A stretch of 44,823 nt of DNA, taken from the NCBI GenBank assembly GCA_937870825.1, contig CALMZO010000301.1:1-44823 (forward strand), given 5' to 3'. Each line of letters starts with the position of its first letter. Within the stretch, counting starts at the first letter, position 1. The stretch comes from an uncultured Chloroflexota bacterium. Lineage in GTDB: Bacteria; Chloroflexota; Anaerolineae; UBA4142; SHND01. Shown piece after piece: positions 6,200 through 16,055 of this stretch. The position numbers and the translations under genes were made by a program. A model generated the notes under the pieces. It saw nothing but the letters and a program-made list of their open reading frames with translations. It searched no databases and had not been told where the DNA came from.

Positions 6200-9100
6200 A
6201 TGCTCCGTATTTGGCTGCTCGGTCAATTTGAAGTGCAGGCGGAAAATAGGCGCACAGTTATTCCCGCGCGTGCCGCGCAATCGCTCCTCGCCTTTCTCGT
6301 TCTCACCGCAGGCACCCCGCATCGCCGCGAAAAACTCGCGGGCATGTTGTGGCCCGACATGTCCGATGAAGGCGCACGGCGCAATCTCCGTCACGAATTG
6401 TGGCGGCTCCGCAAAGCGTTGGGCGCGAATCAATCAACCATCACCGAATACATTCTCTCCGAAGAATTCGCGATTCAATTTAACCTCAACGCGGACTATT
6501 GGCTCGATGTCGCGCAGTTGGAACGCGCGCCCGCGCCCGATGAAACGATTGTGGAAATGATTGCGCGCGTGGGACTGTATCGCGGCGAATTGCTGCCCGG
6601 CTTTTATGACGATTGGGTTGGACCGGAACGTGACCGCGTACAGGCGTTGTTTGAAAATCGGATGGATGAATTGGTGCGACGCTTGCTTGCCGAAGAACGC
6701 TGGTTGACGGCGATTGAATGGGCGGAGCGTTGGATTGCGCTGGGACACACGCCCGAAGCGGCGTACCGCGCGTTGATGCGCGCGCACAGCGCGCAAGGGG
6801 AAACGAGCAAAATCGCGCTGGACTATGAACGCTGCGCCGAAGCGCTGCGCGAAGATTTGGACATTGACCCGTCGAATGAAACGCGCGCGTTGTACGAAAG
6901 ACTCACGCGCGGCGAAATCGCCTCGCCCGCGGCGTTGGAACCGTCGCCGACGATTTTTGTGCAGTCGTCAGGCACTGTCACCTTTTTATTCAGCGATATC
7001 GAAGGTTCGACGAAACTACTTGACCGATTGGGCGCAGAATACGCGCGCTTGTTAGCGGAACATCAAGACGTGATTCGTTCCATCGGCGAAAAATTTAATG
7101 GACACGAAATTGATACGCAAGGCGATTCGTTTTTCTTTGCTTTCTTTCGCGCGGCGGACGCGGTGGCATTCGCGGCAGAATCACAGCGCGCGCTCGCGTT
7201 GCACAAGTTTCCGCAGGACGCGCATGTGCGCGTGCGAATGGGTTTGCACACAGGCGAACCGATGTTGGCGCGCACGGGTTACGTTGGAATGGACGTACAC
7301 CGAGCGGCGCGCATCGGCGCGGCGGGACACGGCGGACAAGTGTTGCTTTCGCCGACGACGCGCGCGCTGGTGGAAAATGAATTGCCAAACGGCACGACAC
7401 TGCGCGATTTGGGCGAACACAAACTCAAGGACTTGCGCTATCCCGTTCACATTGTCCAGTTAATGATTGATGGACTGCCGGCGGAATTTCCGCCGTTGAA
7501 ATCCATCAACACCGGCAGCGAACCCCCCGCGCCCGGCGAACCGCCGTTCAAGGGTTTGGAATTTTTTGACGAAGCCGACGCGAATTTATTTTTTGGACGC
7601 GAACAGTTGATTGAAAAACTTGCGCGTGAGGTACATCAAAATCGTTTTCTCGCCGTCGTCGTCGGCGCGTCGGGGAGTGGGAAATCGTCGGTGGTAAGGG
7701 CAGGTCTTGTGCCGGCATTGAAAGACGTTGAGGGAAATAAGGGAACTGAGGGAACTTGGCGCGTGTTTGTGATGACGCCCACCGCGCATCCGTTGGAAGC
7801 ATTGGCGACGGTGTTGACGCGCGAGGAATCTTTGACCGTGACCGCGCAATTACTCGATGACCTCGCGCGCGAGCCGCGTTCGCTGCATCTCTTCATCAGA
7901 CGACAGATGACCGATGAAAGAACCCAAACAACCAATCCCCGCTCGCTATCCTCTGCCCCCCGTTATCTTGTCGTCGTTGACCAATTTGAAGAACTGTTCA
8001 CGCTGTGTCACGATGATTTGGAACGCGAACAGTTTATTGACAATCTCGTCAACGCATTGGGGCAAACACAAGGCATTGCCCCTACGTCACCTGTTCACCC
8101 GTTCACCTCTTCACCCCCTCATTCTCTCACTCTCGTCTTGACCATCCGCGCGGACTTTTACGCGCATCTCGCGGAATATCCGGAACTCCGCGACTTGGTG
8201 GCGAAACAGCAAGAATACATTGGTCCGATGAACGCGGAGGAATTGCGCCGCGCGATTCAAGAACCTGCCAAGCGCGGGCATTGGGAATTTGAACCCGGGC
8301 TCGTGGATTTGATTTTGCGCGATGTGGGCGAGGAACCGGGCGCGCTGCCCCTCTTGTCGCACGCGTTACTGGAAACATGGAAACGGCGCAGTGGTTATCT
8401 GATGACGTTGAAAGGGTATCACGACGCGGGCGGTGTGCGCGGCGCGATCGCGCACACGGCGGAATCTACGTATCAACAGCTCTCTCCCGAACAACAAAAT
8501 ATCGCGCGCAATATCTTTGTGCGTTTGACGGAATTGGGCGAAGGGACGGAAGATACGCGAAGAAGGGCGGAGATTGGAGAACTGGAGATTGGAGATTGGA
8601 CGCGTCAAGATGTACGCCAGGTGTTGACGATGCTCGCGGATGCGCGCCTGATTACGACTGGCGAACATTCTGCCGAAGTCGCGCATGAGGCATTGATTCG
8701 CGAGTGGCCCCGCTTGCGCGAATGGTTGAATCAAGACCGCGAAGGATTGAAACTGCATCGCGCGTTGACCGAAGCGGCGAACGAGTGGGAATTGCTCGAA
8801 CGCGACCCGAGTGTGTTGTATCGCGGCGCGCGTTTGGCGGCGGCGCGCGAATTGGTGTCAACGAATCCAGAACGAATAAACGAATTAGAGCGCGCGTTTT
8901 TGGAAGCGAGCGAGGAACGGGAAATATGGGAACTAAGGGAACGAGAGGAACAGCAACGGCGCGAGTTGGAAGCGGCGCAAAAATTGGCGGCGGAACAGCG
9001 ACGTAGCGCGGGGCGTCTGCGTTGGTTCGCAGCAGGACTCTCGTTGTTCCTGCTCGTCGCAATCGCCGCCGCCTATTTCGCGTTCAATCAAAGCAATGTC

Positions 9101-11170
9101 GCACAAGAAAATTTTGTACAAGCCGAACGCATTCGTCTCGCGTCGCAGGCGCAAATCGCCTTGGACAACGGCGAAGGCGGTGATTTGCCAGCATTGTTGT
9201 CGCTGCAAAGTTTGAAGCATGGCTACTCGCCCGAAGCCGACGCGTCGTTGTTGAACGCGTTGAAACGCGGATTTACGAAGGAGGTTTTTAGTGAGCATAC
9301 AGATTTGATTTGGGAGGTCAGTATCTCGCCCGATAGCAAAAAGGTTGTTACCACCAGTAACGACGGCACTGCGCGAGTTTGGGACCTTGAAACTGCCAAG
9401 GAATTGAACCGGTTTGCACCGGGGGTTCGGATTCTTACTTCCTCAGGATACCTACCTGACAGCAAGCATGTCGTCGTCGGGGGTTCTTCAGAAGTCCTAT
9501 GGATGTGGGATACGGAAACGAACCAAGCGGTGCGTCAATACAATGGCTTGGCGGGCGGCTCGTGGGGCTTGGATGTCTCAACCGATGGAAACTATGTCGT
9601 GTCATCAAATGACAAGGGTGCCAGACTATTCGATTTGCGCACGGGGCAGCTCGTTCGCGATTTCAATCCGTCGGTCATGACAAGCCCAGCGCGATTTTCG
9701 CCTGACGGCAAATTCGTAGCTACGGCGAACGGCGACAAGACTGCGAGCGTATGGGATGTCGCAACGGGAAAGGAACTCCACCGGTTTCATGCGAGTGTGC
9801 CGTGGGTTATGTTTTCGCCCGACAGCAAATCCTTGTTTAGTGGGTCGGGTAATGTTGGGCAGATATGGGAAATGGACGCCGGTCAAGAAACGCAGCGCTT
9901 TCTGGGGCATACGGGAGACATCACAGTCGGCAAGTTTTCGCCTGATGGCAGGTATCTAGCAACAGCTGGCGCGGACAAGACCGCACGGCTTTGGGATGTC
10001 ACCACAGGGCAAACAGTGAAAGAGTTTGTTGGGCATACTGGCTCAATCTTTGGTTTGGAGATATCGCGTGACGGACGTTACTTGGTTACAGCAAGTGGTG
10101 ACAAGACTGCGCGGCTCTGGGAAATCCAATCACAGATTGAGCCACAAAGCGTCAAGACTTTCGGTACAGGTAACGAACTGACTTGGGGTGGCACGCCCAT
10201 AACCTTGTCCCCAGACTCTCAATTCATGCTTGCCAATTCCACCGCCGTGGGGGAAACCCGAAACAAAGAACTTACAATCTGGAATACTCGAACTGGCGAC
10301 TTGCGCCGCATTGTTGTCGAAATCACAGTTTGTACATGCAGTCTGCCAGTTTTCGGATTTTCACCCGATAATCGTTTGCTGGTAGGCGGCGGTGATGATG
10401 GAACACTATGGCTGTGGCACGCGGACAGTGGCAAACTGTTAAACAAAAGCAGAGGACCCTCCGCGCCGATTCGCGCCGTACTCTTTTCGCACGATGGACG
10501 CATGATGTTGAGCGGTGGCGAAGACAAAATCGCGCGCCTGTGGGACCCCCAAAGCGGAAAAGAATTGCAACAATTTGTTGGACACACTGAACCGATTCGC
10601 GCGGTTGCCTTTTCGCGGGATGGGAAATTTGTGTTGACGGGCAGTGACGACAAGAGCGCGCGTTTGTGGGATGTTGCAACAGGAAAAGAGTTGAAACAAT
10701 TTCTTGGACACAGCGCGCCATTGCGCGGCGTTGCATTTTCGCCCGATGGAAAATTTATCGTTACAGGCGGCGATGACCAAACTGCGCGCATTTGGGATGT
10801 TGAATCGGCAAAAGAAATCAAGCAACTCATCGGACACACGGGACAGGTTTCCCAAGTCGCGTTTTCGCCGGATGGACAATTTGTGTTGACGGGCAGCGCA
10901 GACCAGTCCGCGCGTTTGTGGAATGTTTCGACGGGAGAACTCGCGCGTAATTTTGTGGGTCACACCTCGCCAGTTCTGTATAGTGCTTTTACCGACAATG
11001 GACGAACTATCATTACCGGCGATTCGCAAAACGCGTATCGCTGGCGCGCTTCGTTGGATGATGTGATTGCGTTCGCCTGTTCGCAACTCACCCGCGATTT
11101 GACCGACGACGAACGCGCGTTGTATCGCATCTCAGACACGGCACCAATATGCGCGAAATTTTCAAAATAG
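6200..11170 (+). CDS. SARP/BTAD - class III cyclase - nSTAND NTPase - WD40 signalling protein, 1656 aa
   Basis: Domains in order: OmpR-like winged helix of SARP type (1-95, MLRIWLLGQFEV...LLWPDMSDEGARRNLRHELWRLRKAL); bacterial transcriptional activator domain (about 100-245); class III nucleotide cyclase (about 256-430), with metal-binding Asp in FSDIEGST (about 264-271) and in TQGDSF; nSTAND1 NTPase from about 448, with Walker A GASGSGKSS at 489-497 and a Walker B-like YLVVVDQFEELF near 590; a helical region and coiled coil rich in Glu/Arg (about 900-935); one membrane helix (942-964); 14 WD40 repeats (about 1033-1612), enough for two seven-bladed propellers; and a C-terminal tail of a type usual for bacterial WD40 proteins. 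In the cyclase the usual transition-state Asn is His367 (DVHRAARI) while Arg371 is kept, so activity is uncertain. It probably senses a ligand through the propellers and alters transcription. Monocistronic. Confidence 0.9.
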   Translation: MLRIWLLGQFEVQAENRRTVIPARAAQSLLAFLVLTAGTPHRREKLAGMLWPDMSDEGARRNLRHELWRLRKALGANQSTITEYILSEEFAIQFNLNADYWLDVAQLERAPAPDETIVEMIARVGLYRGELLPGFYDDWVGPERDRVQALFENRMDELVRRLLAEERWLTAIEWAERWIALGHTPEAAYRALMRAHSAQGETSKIALDYERCAEALREDLDIDPSNETRALYERLTRGEIASPAALEPSPTIFVQSSGTVTFLFSDIEGSTKLLDRLGAEYARLLAEHQDVIRSIGEKFNGHEIDTQGDSFFFAFFRAADAVAFAAESQRALALHKFPQDAHVRVRMGLHTGEPMLARTGYVGMDVHRAARIGAAGHGGQVLLSPTTRALVENELPNGTTLRDLGEHKLKDLRYPVHIVQLMIDGLPAEFPPLKSINTGSEPPAPGEPPFKGLEFFDEADANLFFGREQLIEKLAREVHQNRFLAVVVGASGSGKSSVVRAGLVPALKDVEGNKGTEGTWRVFVMTPTAHPLEALATVLTREESLTVTAQLLDDLAREPRSLHLFIRRQMTDERTQTTNPRSLSSAPRYLVVVDQFEELFTLCHDDLEREQFIDNLVNALGQTQGIAPTSPVHPFTSSPPHSLTLVLTIRADFYAHLAEYPELRDLVAKQQEYIGPMNAEELRRAIQEPAKRGHWEFEPGLVDLILRDVGEEPGALPLLSHALLETWKRRSGYLMTLKGYHDAGGVRGAIAHTAESTYQQLSPEQQNIARNIFVRLTELGEGTEDTRRRAEIGELEIGDWTRQDVRQVLTMLADARLITTGEHSAEVAHEALIREWPRLREWLNQDREGLKLHRALTEAANEWELLERDPSVLYRGARLAAARELVSTNPERINELERAFLEASEEREIWELREREEQQRRELEAAQKLAAEQRRSAGRLRWFAAGLSLFLLVAIAAAYFAFNQSNVAQENFVQAERIRLASQAQIALDNGEGGDLPALLSLQSLKHGYSPEADASLLNALKRGFTKEVFSEHTDLIWEVSISPDSKKVVTTSNDGTARVWDLETAKELNRFAPGVRILTSSGYLPDSKHVVVGGSSEVLWMWDTETNQAVRQYNGLAGGSWGLDVSTDGNYVVSSNDKGARLFDLRTGQLVRDFNPSVMTSPARFSPDGKFVATANGDKTASVWDVATGKELHRFHASVPWVMFSPDSKSLFSGSGNVGQIWEMDAGQETQRFLGHTGDITVGKFSPDGRYLATAGADKTARLWDVTTGQTVKEFVGHTGSIFGLEISRDGRYLVTASGDKTARLWEIQSQIEPQSVKTFGTGNELTWGGTPITLSPDSQFMLANSTAVGETRNKELTIWNTRTGDLRRIVVEITVCTCSLPVFGFSPDNRLLVGGGDDGTLWLWHADSGKLLNKSRGPSAPIRAVLFSHDGRMMLSGGEDKIARLWDPQSGKELQQFVGHTEPIRAVAFSRDGKFVLTGSDDKSARLWDVATGKELKQFLGHSAPLRGVAFSPDGKFIVTGGDDQTARIWDVESAKEIKQLIGHTGQVSQVAFSPDGQFVLTGSADQSARLWNVSTGELARNFVGHTSPVLYSAFTDNGRTIITGDSQNAYRWRASLDDVIAFACSQLTRDLTDDERALYRISDTAPICAKFSK

Positions 11171-11392
11171 AGCGACTTCCACTTTGGTTTGTGGGAGAGG
11201 GAATTTAGCCTTCAGGCGGTTGATCGCAATTGCTAGTCGCTCCCGCTAAAGCGTCGAATCCAACACCACACAGCAACTAAGAATTCGCTCTAGGAACGCG
11301 GGACCGAAAACGCGCGTGACGCGTTCGCTCACACAAGAGAAATGCTTCAAATATCTGCATGTCGAAAAGTGTCCTGACCAATGAAACGAAAA
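11171..11392. other. intergenic region between convergent genes
   Basis: Nothing recognisable apart from the terminator that follows. The strand of transcription changes here: genes before it run rightward, all genes after it run leftward. Confidence 0.5.
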
Positions 11393-11417
11393 CCGCCGAG
11401 TGTAATGCGCTCGGCGG
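11393..11417. terminator. bidirectional intrinsic terminator
   Basis: CCGCCGAG (11393-11400) pairs with CTCGGCGG (11410-11417). CTTTATTT follows on the + strand and GTTTTCGTTT on the - strand, so it can end both the giant gene and the toxin gene. Confidence 0.75.
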
Positions 11418-11419
11418 CT

Positions 11420-11830
11420 TTATTTGATGATGCGAAATCCCATTACGCGAAAATGTTCGTCATACGTGAAAACATCCGTGATGCCGCGGTGCTTCATCAG
11501 TGCAAAACTCACCGCGTCCGCGTAACTGAAATCTTGGTCTTTGTATTTGCGGAGAATTTCTTTTGCCGCCGTCTCCAAATCCTCAGCGGAATAAACATAC
11601 AATGCACGCAAGCTCTTTTCCAGAGCATTGAGAAATTGGATTGCAGGAGCATATCCCATTCTCCGACGCAAAATGGCGTGGGTTTCCGCGATGACCAGAT
11701 TCGTCGTTACGAACTTTTGGTAGTTTTGTAAGGCGTGCGAGTACGTTTCTTTCGCGGCTTCGTGGTCTTGATCTTTGGTGTGCGCGAGCGCGACCCACGC
11801 TGACGCGTCGATAAAGAGTTCTTTCGCCAT
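11420..11830 (-). CDS. PIN-domain toxin (VapC-like)
   Basis: 136 residues, a single PIN domain. The acidic metal-binding residues are all present: Asp8 in LFIDASAWVAL, Glu in NLVIAETHAIL (about 49), Asp in FSYADAVSFALMK (about 103) and Asp in FTYDEHF (about 123). PIN proteins are Mg2+-dependent ribonucleases; in VapBC pairs they cleave RNA when the antitoxin is degraded. GGAG precedes the ATG. The upstream gene is a ribbon-helix-helix protein whose frame overlaps this one by 124 bases, which supports a toxin-antitoxin pair. The RNA target cannot be read from sequence. Confidence 0.85.
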   Translation of the reverse strand: MAKELFIDASAWVALAHTKDQDHEAAKETYSHALQNYQKFVTTNLVIAETHAILRRRMGYAPAIQFLNALEKSLRALYVYSAEDLETAAKEILRKYKDQDFSYADAVSFALMKHRGITDVFTYDEHFRVMGFRIIK

Positions 11831-12087
11831 CGTCCACTCTCCGCTGAATAGATTTCATAAAGATATTTGTCGTGATTTTCTGCAAGGTCAGGCGGACCCC
11901 CATCCCCCAAGGCGACAATCCCCCAGAGGGGGTCTTGCTCAACTGGAATTGTCGCAATCATCTGGTCCACACTCCGTCGCACCAACTCTGCGATGGACAC
12001 TTTTTGCTCTTGAGCGAGTACCCGCAGGGTCGAGTCTTGGTCAGGGCGTAAATACACTTGCAATGGTCGTTCCCGCAATTTTCGCAT
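11707..12087 (-). CDS. ribbon-helix-helix antitoxin (VapB/CopG-like) with overlapping 3' extension
   Basis: Residues 1-50 show the RHH pattern: a strand (RPLQVYLRPDQ) and two helices (DSTLRVLAQEQ, SIAELVRRSVDQMI). Then comes a short acidic segment (DPLWGIVALGDGGPPDLAENHDKYLYEIY) that would bind the toxin. The following ~45 residues are Lys/Arg/Thr-rich and are simply the toxin gene read in another frame. Related antitoxins usually end near the YLYE segment, so a lost stop codon or a small indel may have lengthened this protein. GGAGGTGA lies before the ATG, an excellent ribosome binding site. It should dimerise, bind its own promoter and neutralise the PIN toxin. Confidence 0.75.
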   Translation of the reverse strand: MRKLRERPLQVYLRPDQDSTLRVLAQEQKVSIAELVRRSVDQMIATIPVEQDPLWGIVALGDGGPPDLAENHDKYLYEIYSAESGRWRKNSLSTRQRGSRSRTPKIKTTKPRKKRTRTPYKTTKSS

Positions 12088-12120
12088 ACATCACCTCCAG
12101 TTACACATATACGTAGCCAA

Positions 12121-12126
12121 ATTATA
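12121..12126 (-). promoter_or_regulatory. -10 element of the toxin-antitoxin operon
   Basis: Perfect TATAAT on the - strand, 34 bases before the antitoxin start at 12087; no convincing -35 box. The palindromic TACGTA in the leader (about 12110-12115) could be part of an autoregulatory operator. Confidence 0.4.
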
Positions 12127-12153
12127 CATCACTTTTTTCTGGTCGCACCAAAC

Positions 12154-12182
12154 AAAAAAAGCCGAAGCACCTTTGCTCCGAC
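12154..12182 (-). terminator. intrinsic terminator after mreB
   Basis: Read on the - strand, GTCGGAGCA (12182-12174) pairs with TGCTTCGGC (12169-12161) using two G-U pairs, then a run of seven T follows. It closes the long atp-mreB transcript. Confidence 0.7.
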
Positions 12183-12234
12183 CCTCTACTCCTTCACATT
12201 CGCTCAGGACAAGTCTCTAATCTCCAATCTCCAA

Positions 12235-13254
12235 TTACACTTGCACCATACTCTTCCTCACCAATTCCAACTGTTCCACCGCGCGCCCCGCGCCAATTGC
12301 CACGCACGCGATTGGATTTTCAGCGGGATAACACGGCACGCCCGTTTCGCGCGTAAGGAAACGGTCGAGGTTGCGTAACAGCGCGCCGCCGCCTGTTAGT
12401 ACCATTCCTCTATCAATAATGTCCGCCGCGAGTTCGGGCGGCGTTTTTTCCAAGACGGAACGCGTGACGCCAGCGATGGCTGCGAGTGGCTCGGAAATCG
12501 CATCGGTGATTTCACCCGCGCCGACACGAATCGTGCGCGGCAGCCCCGCCACCTGATCGCGCCCGCGCACTTCCATCTGCACATCCTCTTCGAGCGGAAG
12601 CGCGGAACCGATTTGAATTTTGATGTCTTCGGCTGTCTGTTCGCCAATCATCAAATTGTATTTCTTGCGAATGTAATTCGTGATGGCTTCGTCAATTTTC
12701 AAACCCGCAACGCGCACGGAGGATGAAACGACGATGCCATTCACAGCAATCACCGCCGCTTCGCTCGCGCCGCCGCCGACGTCAATCACCATGTTACCCG
12801 TTGGCGTGTGTACGGGAAGCCCTGCGCCCATCGCCGCCGCGAGCGGTTCGGGAATCAGATGCGCGATGCGTCCGCCTGCGGCGATGGCTGCATCGTGCAC
12901 CGCGCGCGATTCCACTGTCGTGACACCAACAGGAACGGAAATCGCGATTTCGGGTTTTTGCCCCAGCGACATTTGAAAACGTCCGCACACTTTTTCGATA
13001 AAGTAGCGGAGCATTGCTTCCGTTACCATGTAATCGGCGATAACGCCGTCGCGCATCGGACGCATCACTTCGATGTTTTCGGGTGTGCGCCCCAACATCG
13101 CTTTGGCTTCTTCGCCGAGCGCGACAATTTTGTTGTCAATCGGCGAAACGGCAACCAACGACGGTTCTTGCAGCACAATCCCGCGCCCGCGCACATACAC
13201 GAGCACGTTCATCGTGCCAAGGTCAATTCCGATTTGTCGAACGAATACAGCCAC
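12235..13254 (-). CDS. mreB: rod shape-determining protein MreB
   Basis: 339 residues, standard MreB length. Actin-fold nucleotide motifs are all visible: phosphate 1 [14 protein letters not shown] (8-21), connect 1 around [12 protein letters not shown], phosphate 2 [14 protein letters not shown], the adenosine motif [10 protein letters not shown] near residue 285, and the C-terminal [10 protein letters not shown]. MreB forms membrane-bound filaments that guide cell-wall synthesis. It is the last gene of the atp cluster, 83 bases after atpC, with a large purine/pyrimidine inverted repeat between them. mreC, mreD and rodA are not next to it. murJ, another wall gene, lies 17 kb away. Confidence 0.95.
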   Translation of the reverse strand: MAVFVRQIGIDLGTMNVLVYVRGRGIVLQEPSLVAVSPIDNKIVALGEEAKAMLGRTPENIEVMRPMRDGVIADYMVTEAMLRYFIEKVCGRFQMSLGQKPEIAISVPVGVTTVESRAVHDAAIAAGGRIAHLIPEPLAAAMGAGLPVHTPTGNMVIDVGGGASEAAVIAVNGIVVSSSVRVAGLKIDEAITNYIRKKYNLMIGEQTAEDIKIQIGSALPLEEDVQMEVRGRDQVAGLPRTIRVGAGEITDAISEPLAAIAGVTRSVLEKTPPELAADIIDRGMVLTGGGALLRNLDRFLTRETGVPCYPAENPIACVAIGAGRAVEQLELVRKSMVQV

Positions 13255-13264
13255 TTTGTTTGGG

Positions 13265-13339
13265 AAGGAGAGATGGAGTGAAAGAGAGAAGGAGTGACAA
13301 GAATTGCACTCTATCTCTCCATCCTTCTATCTCTCTATC
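13265..13339 (-). repeat. purine/pyrimidine inverted repeat between atpC and mreB
   Basis: A purine arm (13265-13296, GGAGAGATGGAGTG-like) faces a pyrimidine arm (13307-13339, CACTCTATCTCTCC-like) across ~10 bases. The arms pair imperfectly along about 30 bp. The right arm overlaps the stop codon of atpC. Confidence 0.7.
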
Positions 13340-13766
13340 ATTCCTGCGTTCCACTCCGTCGTCGTCGCGCAACTTTGAGCCGCAATTCCGCGCGTCGCAT
13401 TGTTTGTTCGAGCAATACCGCTTGCACCGCGCTCGAATCGCCTTGAACTTTTTGCGCCATCAATTCTTGCGCGCGTTTCCGCGCGGCTTCGGCGCGTTGT
13501 TCGTCAATTTCGTCCGCGCTTTCCGCCGCATCCGCGAGAACGGTCACTTTGTCGGGACGCACTTCCATAAACCCGCCGCCGATGGCGAATGCTGTTTCCG
13601 CGTTTCCTTTTTTGTAGCGCAGCTCGCCAATCGAAAGTGCGGTGAGAAGCGGTTCGTGTTTCGGCAAAATGCCAATCACGCCGTCAATGCCGGGCGCGCT
13701 GACATAATCCACGTCTTCGCTGACGACGATGCGTTCGATGGTGACGATATCGAGATGAATGGACAT
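13338..13766 (-). CDS. atpC: ATP synthase epsilon subunit
   Basis: 142 residues. The N-terminal beta sandwich starts MSIHLDIVTIERIVVSEDVDYVSAPGIDGVIGILPKHEPLLTALSIGELRY, the hallmark of F1 epsilon. The C-terminal part (about 90-135) is a helical hairpin of Ala/Glu/Arg, which in other species inhibits rotation or binds ATP. It is part of the central stalk and links gamma to the c-ring. It follows atpD as usual, with a 77-base spacer containing a GGGAA-type inverted repeat. Confidence 0.95.
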   Translation of the reverse strand: MSIHLDIVTIERIVVSEDVDYVSAPGIDGVIGILPKHEPLLTALSIGELRYKKGNAETAFAIGGGFMEVRPDKVTVLADAAESADEIDEQRAEAARKRAQELMAQKVQGDSSAVQAVLLEQTMRRAELRLKVARRRRSGTQE

Positions 13767-13774
13767 GGAAAATC

Positions 13775-13843
13775 AAGGGAACTGAGGGAAATAAAGGAAA
13801 GAGCACGCGCCTGATTTCCCTTAGTTCCCTTAGTTCCTCATAT

Positions 13844-13845
<2 letters not shown>
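13775..13845 (-). repeat. GGGAA-type inverted repeat between atpD and atpC
   Basis: Left arm 13775-13800 contains AGGGAACTGAGGGAAATA in ~9-base phasing; right arm 13815-13845 is its pyrimidine counterpart (TTTCCCTTAGTTCCC). A hairpin of roughly 25 bp can form in the mRNA. The same words recur elsewhere in the window. Confidence 0.75.
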
Positions 13846-15262
<1,417 letters not shown>

Positions 15263-15271
15263 TTACCTCTC

Positions 15272-16042
15272 TTAACAAAACGCATTGTAATTAAACTCGG
15301 GTCGTGACTCGGGTTCAAAGAACAAATCCATTTGCCAAAACATGTAATCTTTTTCGCGATATGCCGGGTCAACCAGGTCTGAACAGCGAAAGCCGAGCGT
15401 TTCCATAAACGCACACAATTCGTGAAAGCGAAAAGTTTGTTCGGCACGCTGTAATTCAAAATTGTATGCTTCCACGATGACGATGGCGGTCTGCTCCAAT
15501 GTCTTGGCTGCGCCCGCAAAAATTGCCGCCTCGAAACCGTGCGTATCCAATTTAATCAAGTAAGGCGCCGGGAGATTTCTCCTGGACACCTGACTGTCAA
15601 TGGTCGTGAGCGCGACAACCGAATCATTCGATTCAAAGGGGCGATGGGACGCTGCACCCGAAAATGGGTCACCGGCATTCTTGAAATGAACTTGGCCCTC
15701 TTGGTCGCCTGCTGCCGCCAGGACAAAGGTGACATTCTGATGGATTTGCGCAAATTCGCGCAACTTGGACTCGTGCGCCGCGAGCGCCTCCATCAGCAAA
15801 TAGTTTGCATCGGGAAAAACTTGCAGACACTTTTCCGACCACCTGCCGTCGGACGCTCCGACATCAATGACGGTATTGACGGCGACCCCTCGAAATTGCG
15901 CGCGCCGCAATGCTCCCGTCATCGTTGGCTGCTGTGTCCAATCCGGCACCGGCGGCACGCGAGGCGGTGCGCTGGAAATGCGAGAAACGCGATAGCCGAA
16001 CCTGCCCAGAGTTTTCTGCACCAGCGCTTTGACCGGATTCAT
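15272..16042 (-). CDS. FkbM family SAM-dependent methyltransferase, inserted between atpG and atpD
   Basis: 256 residues from the ATG at 16042; an earlier ATG at 16096 would overlap atpG by 41 bases. Motif I is TVIDVGASDGRWSE (57-70). FPDANYLLMEAL and the strand APYLIKLDTHGFEAAIFAGA match the FkbM family (Methyltransf_21), whose members O-methylate sugars and other small molecules. An N-terminal basic stretch (1-40) precedes the fold. It lies in the same direction as the atp genes, 13 bases after atpG and 12 before atpD, so it must be cotranscribed. It has no known role in ATP synthase; sugar modification of the envelope is more likely. Confidence 0.85.
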   Translation of the reverse strand: MNPVKALVQKTLGRFGYRVSRISSAPPRVPPVPDWTQQPTMTGALRRAQFRGVAVNTVIDVGASDGRWSEKCLQVFPDANYLLMEALAAHESKLREFAQIHQNVTFVLAAAGDQEGQVHFKNAGDPFSGAASHRPFESNDSVVALTTIDSQVSRRNLPAPYLIKLDTHGFEAAIFAGAAKTLEQTAIVIVEAYNFELQRAEQTFRFHELCAFMETLGFRCSDLVDPAYREKDYMFWQMDLFFEPESRPEFNYNAFC

Positions 16043-16055
16043 GCCGGAAGCAATC

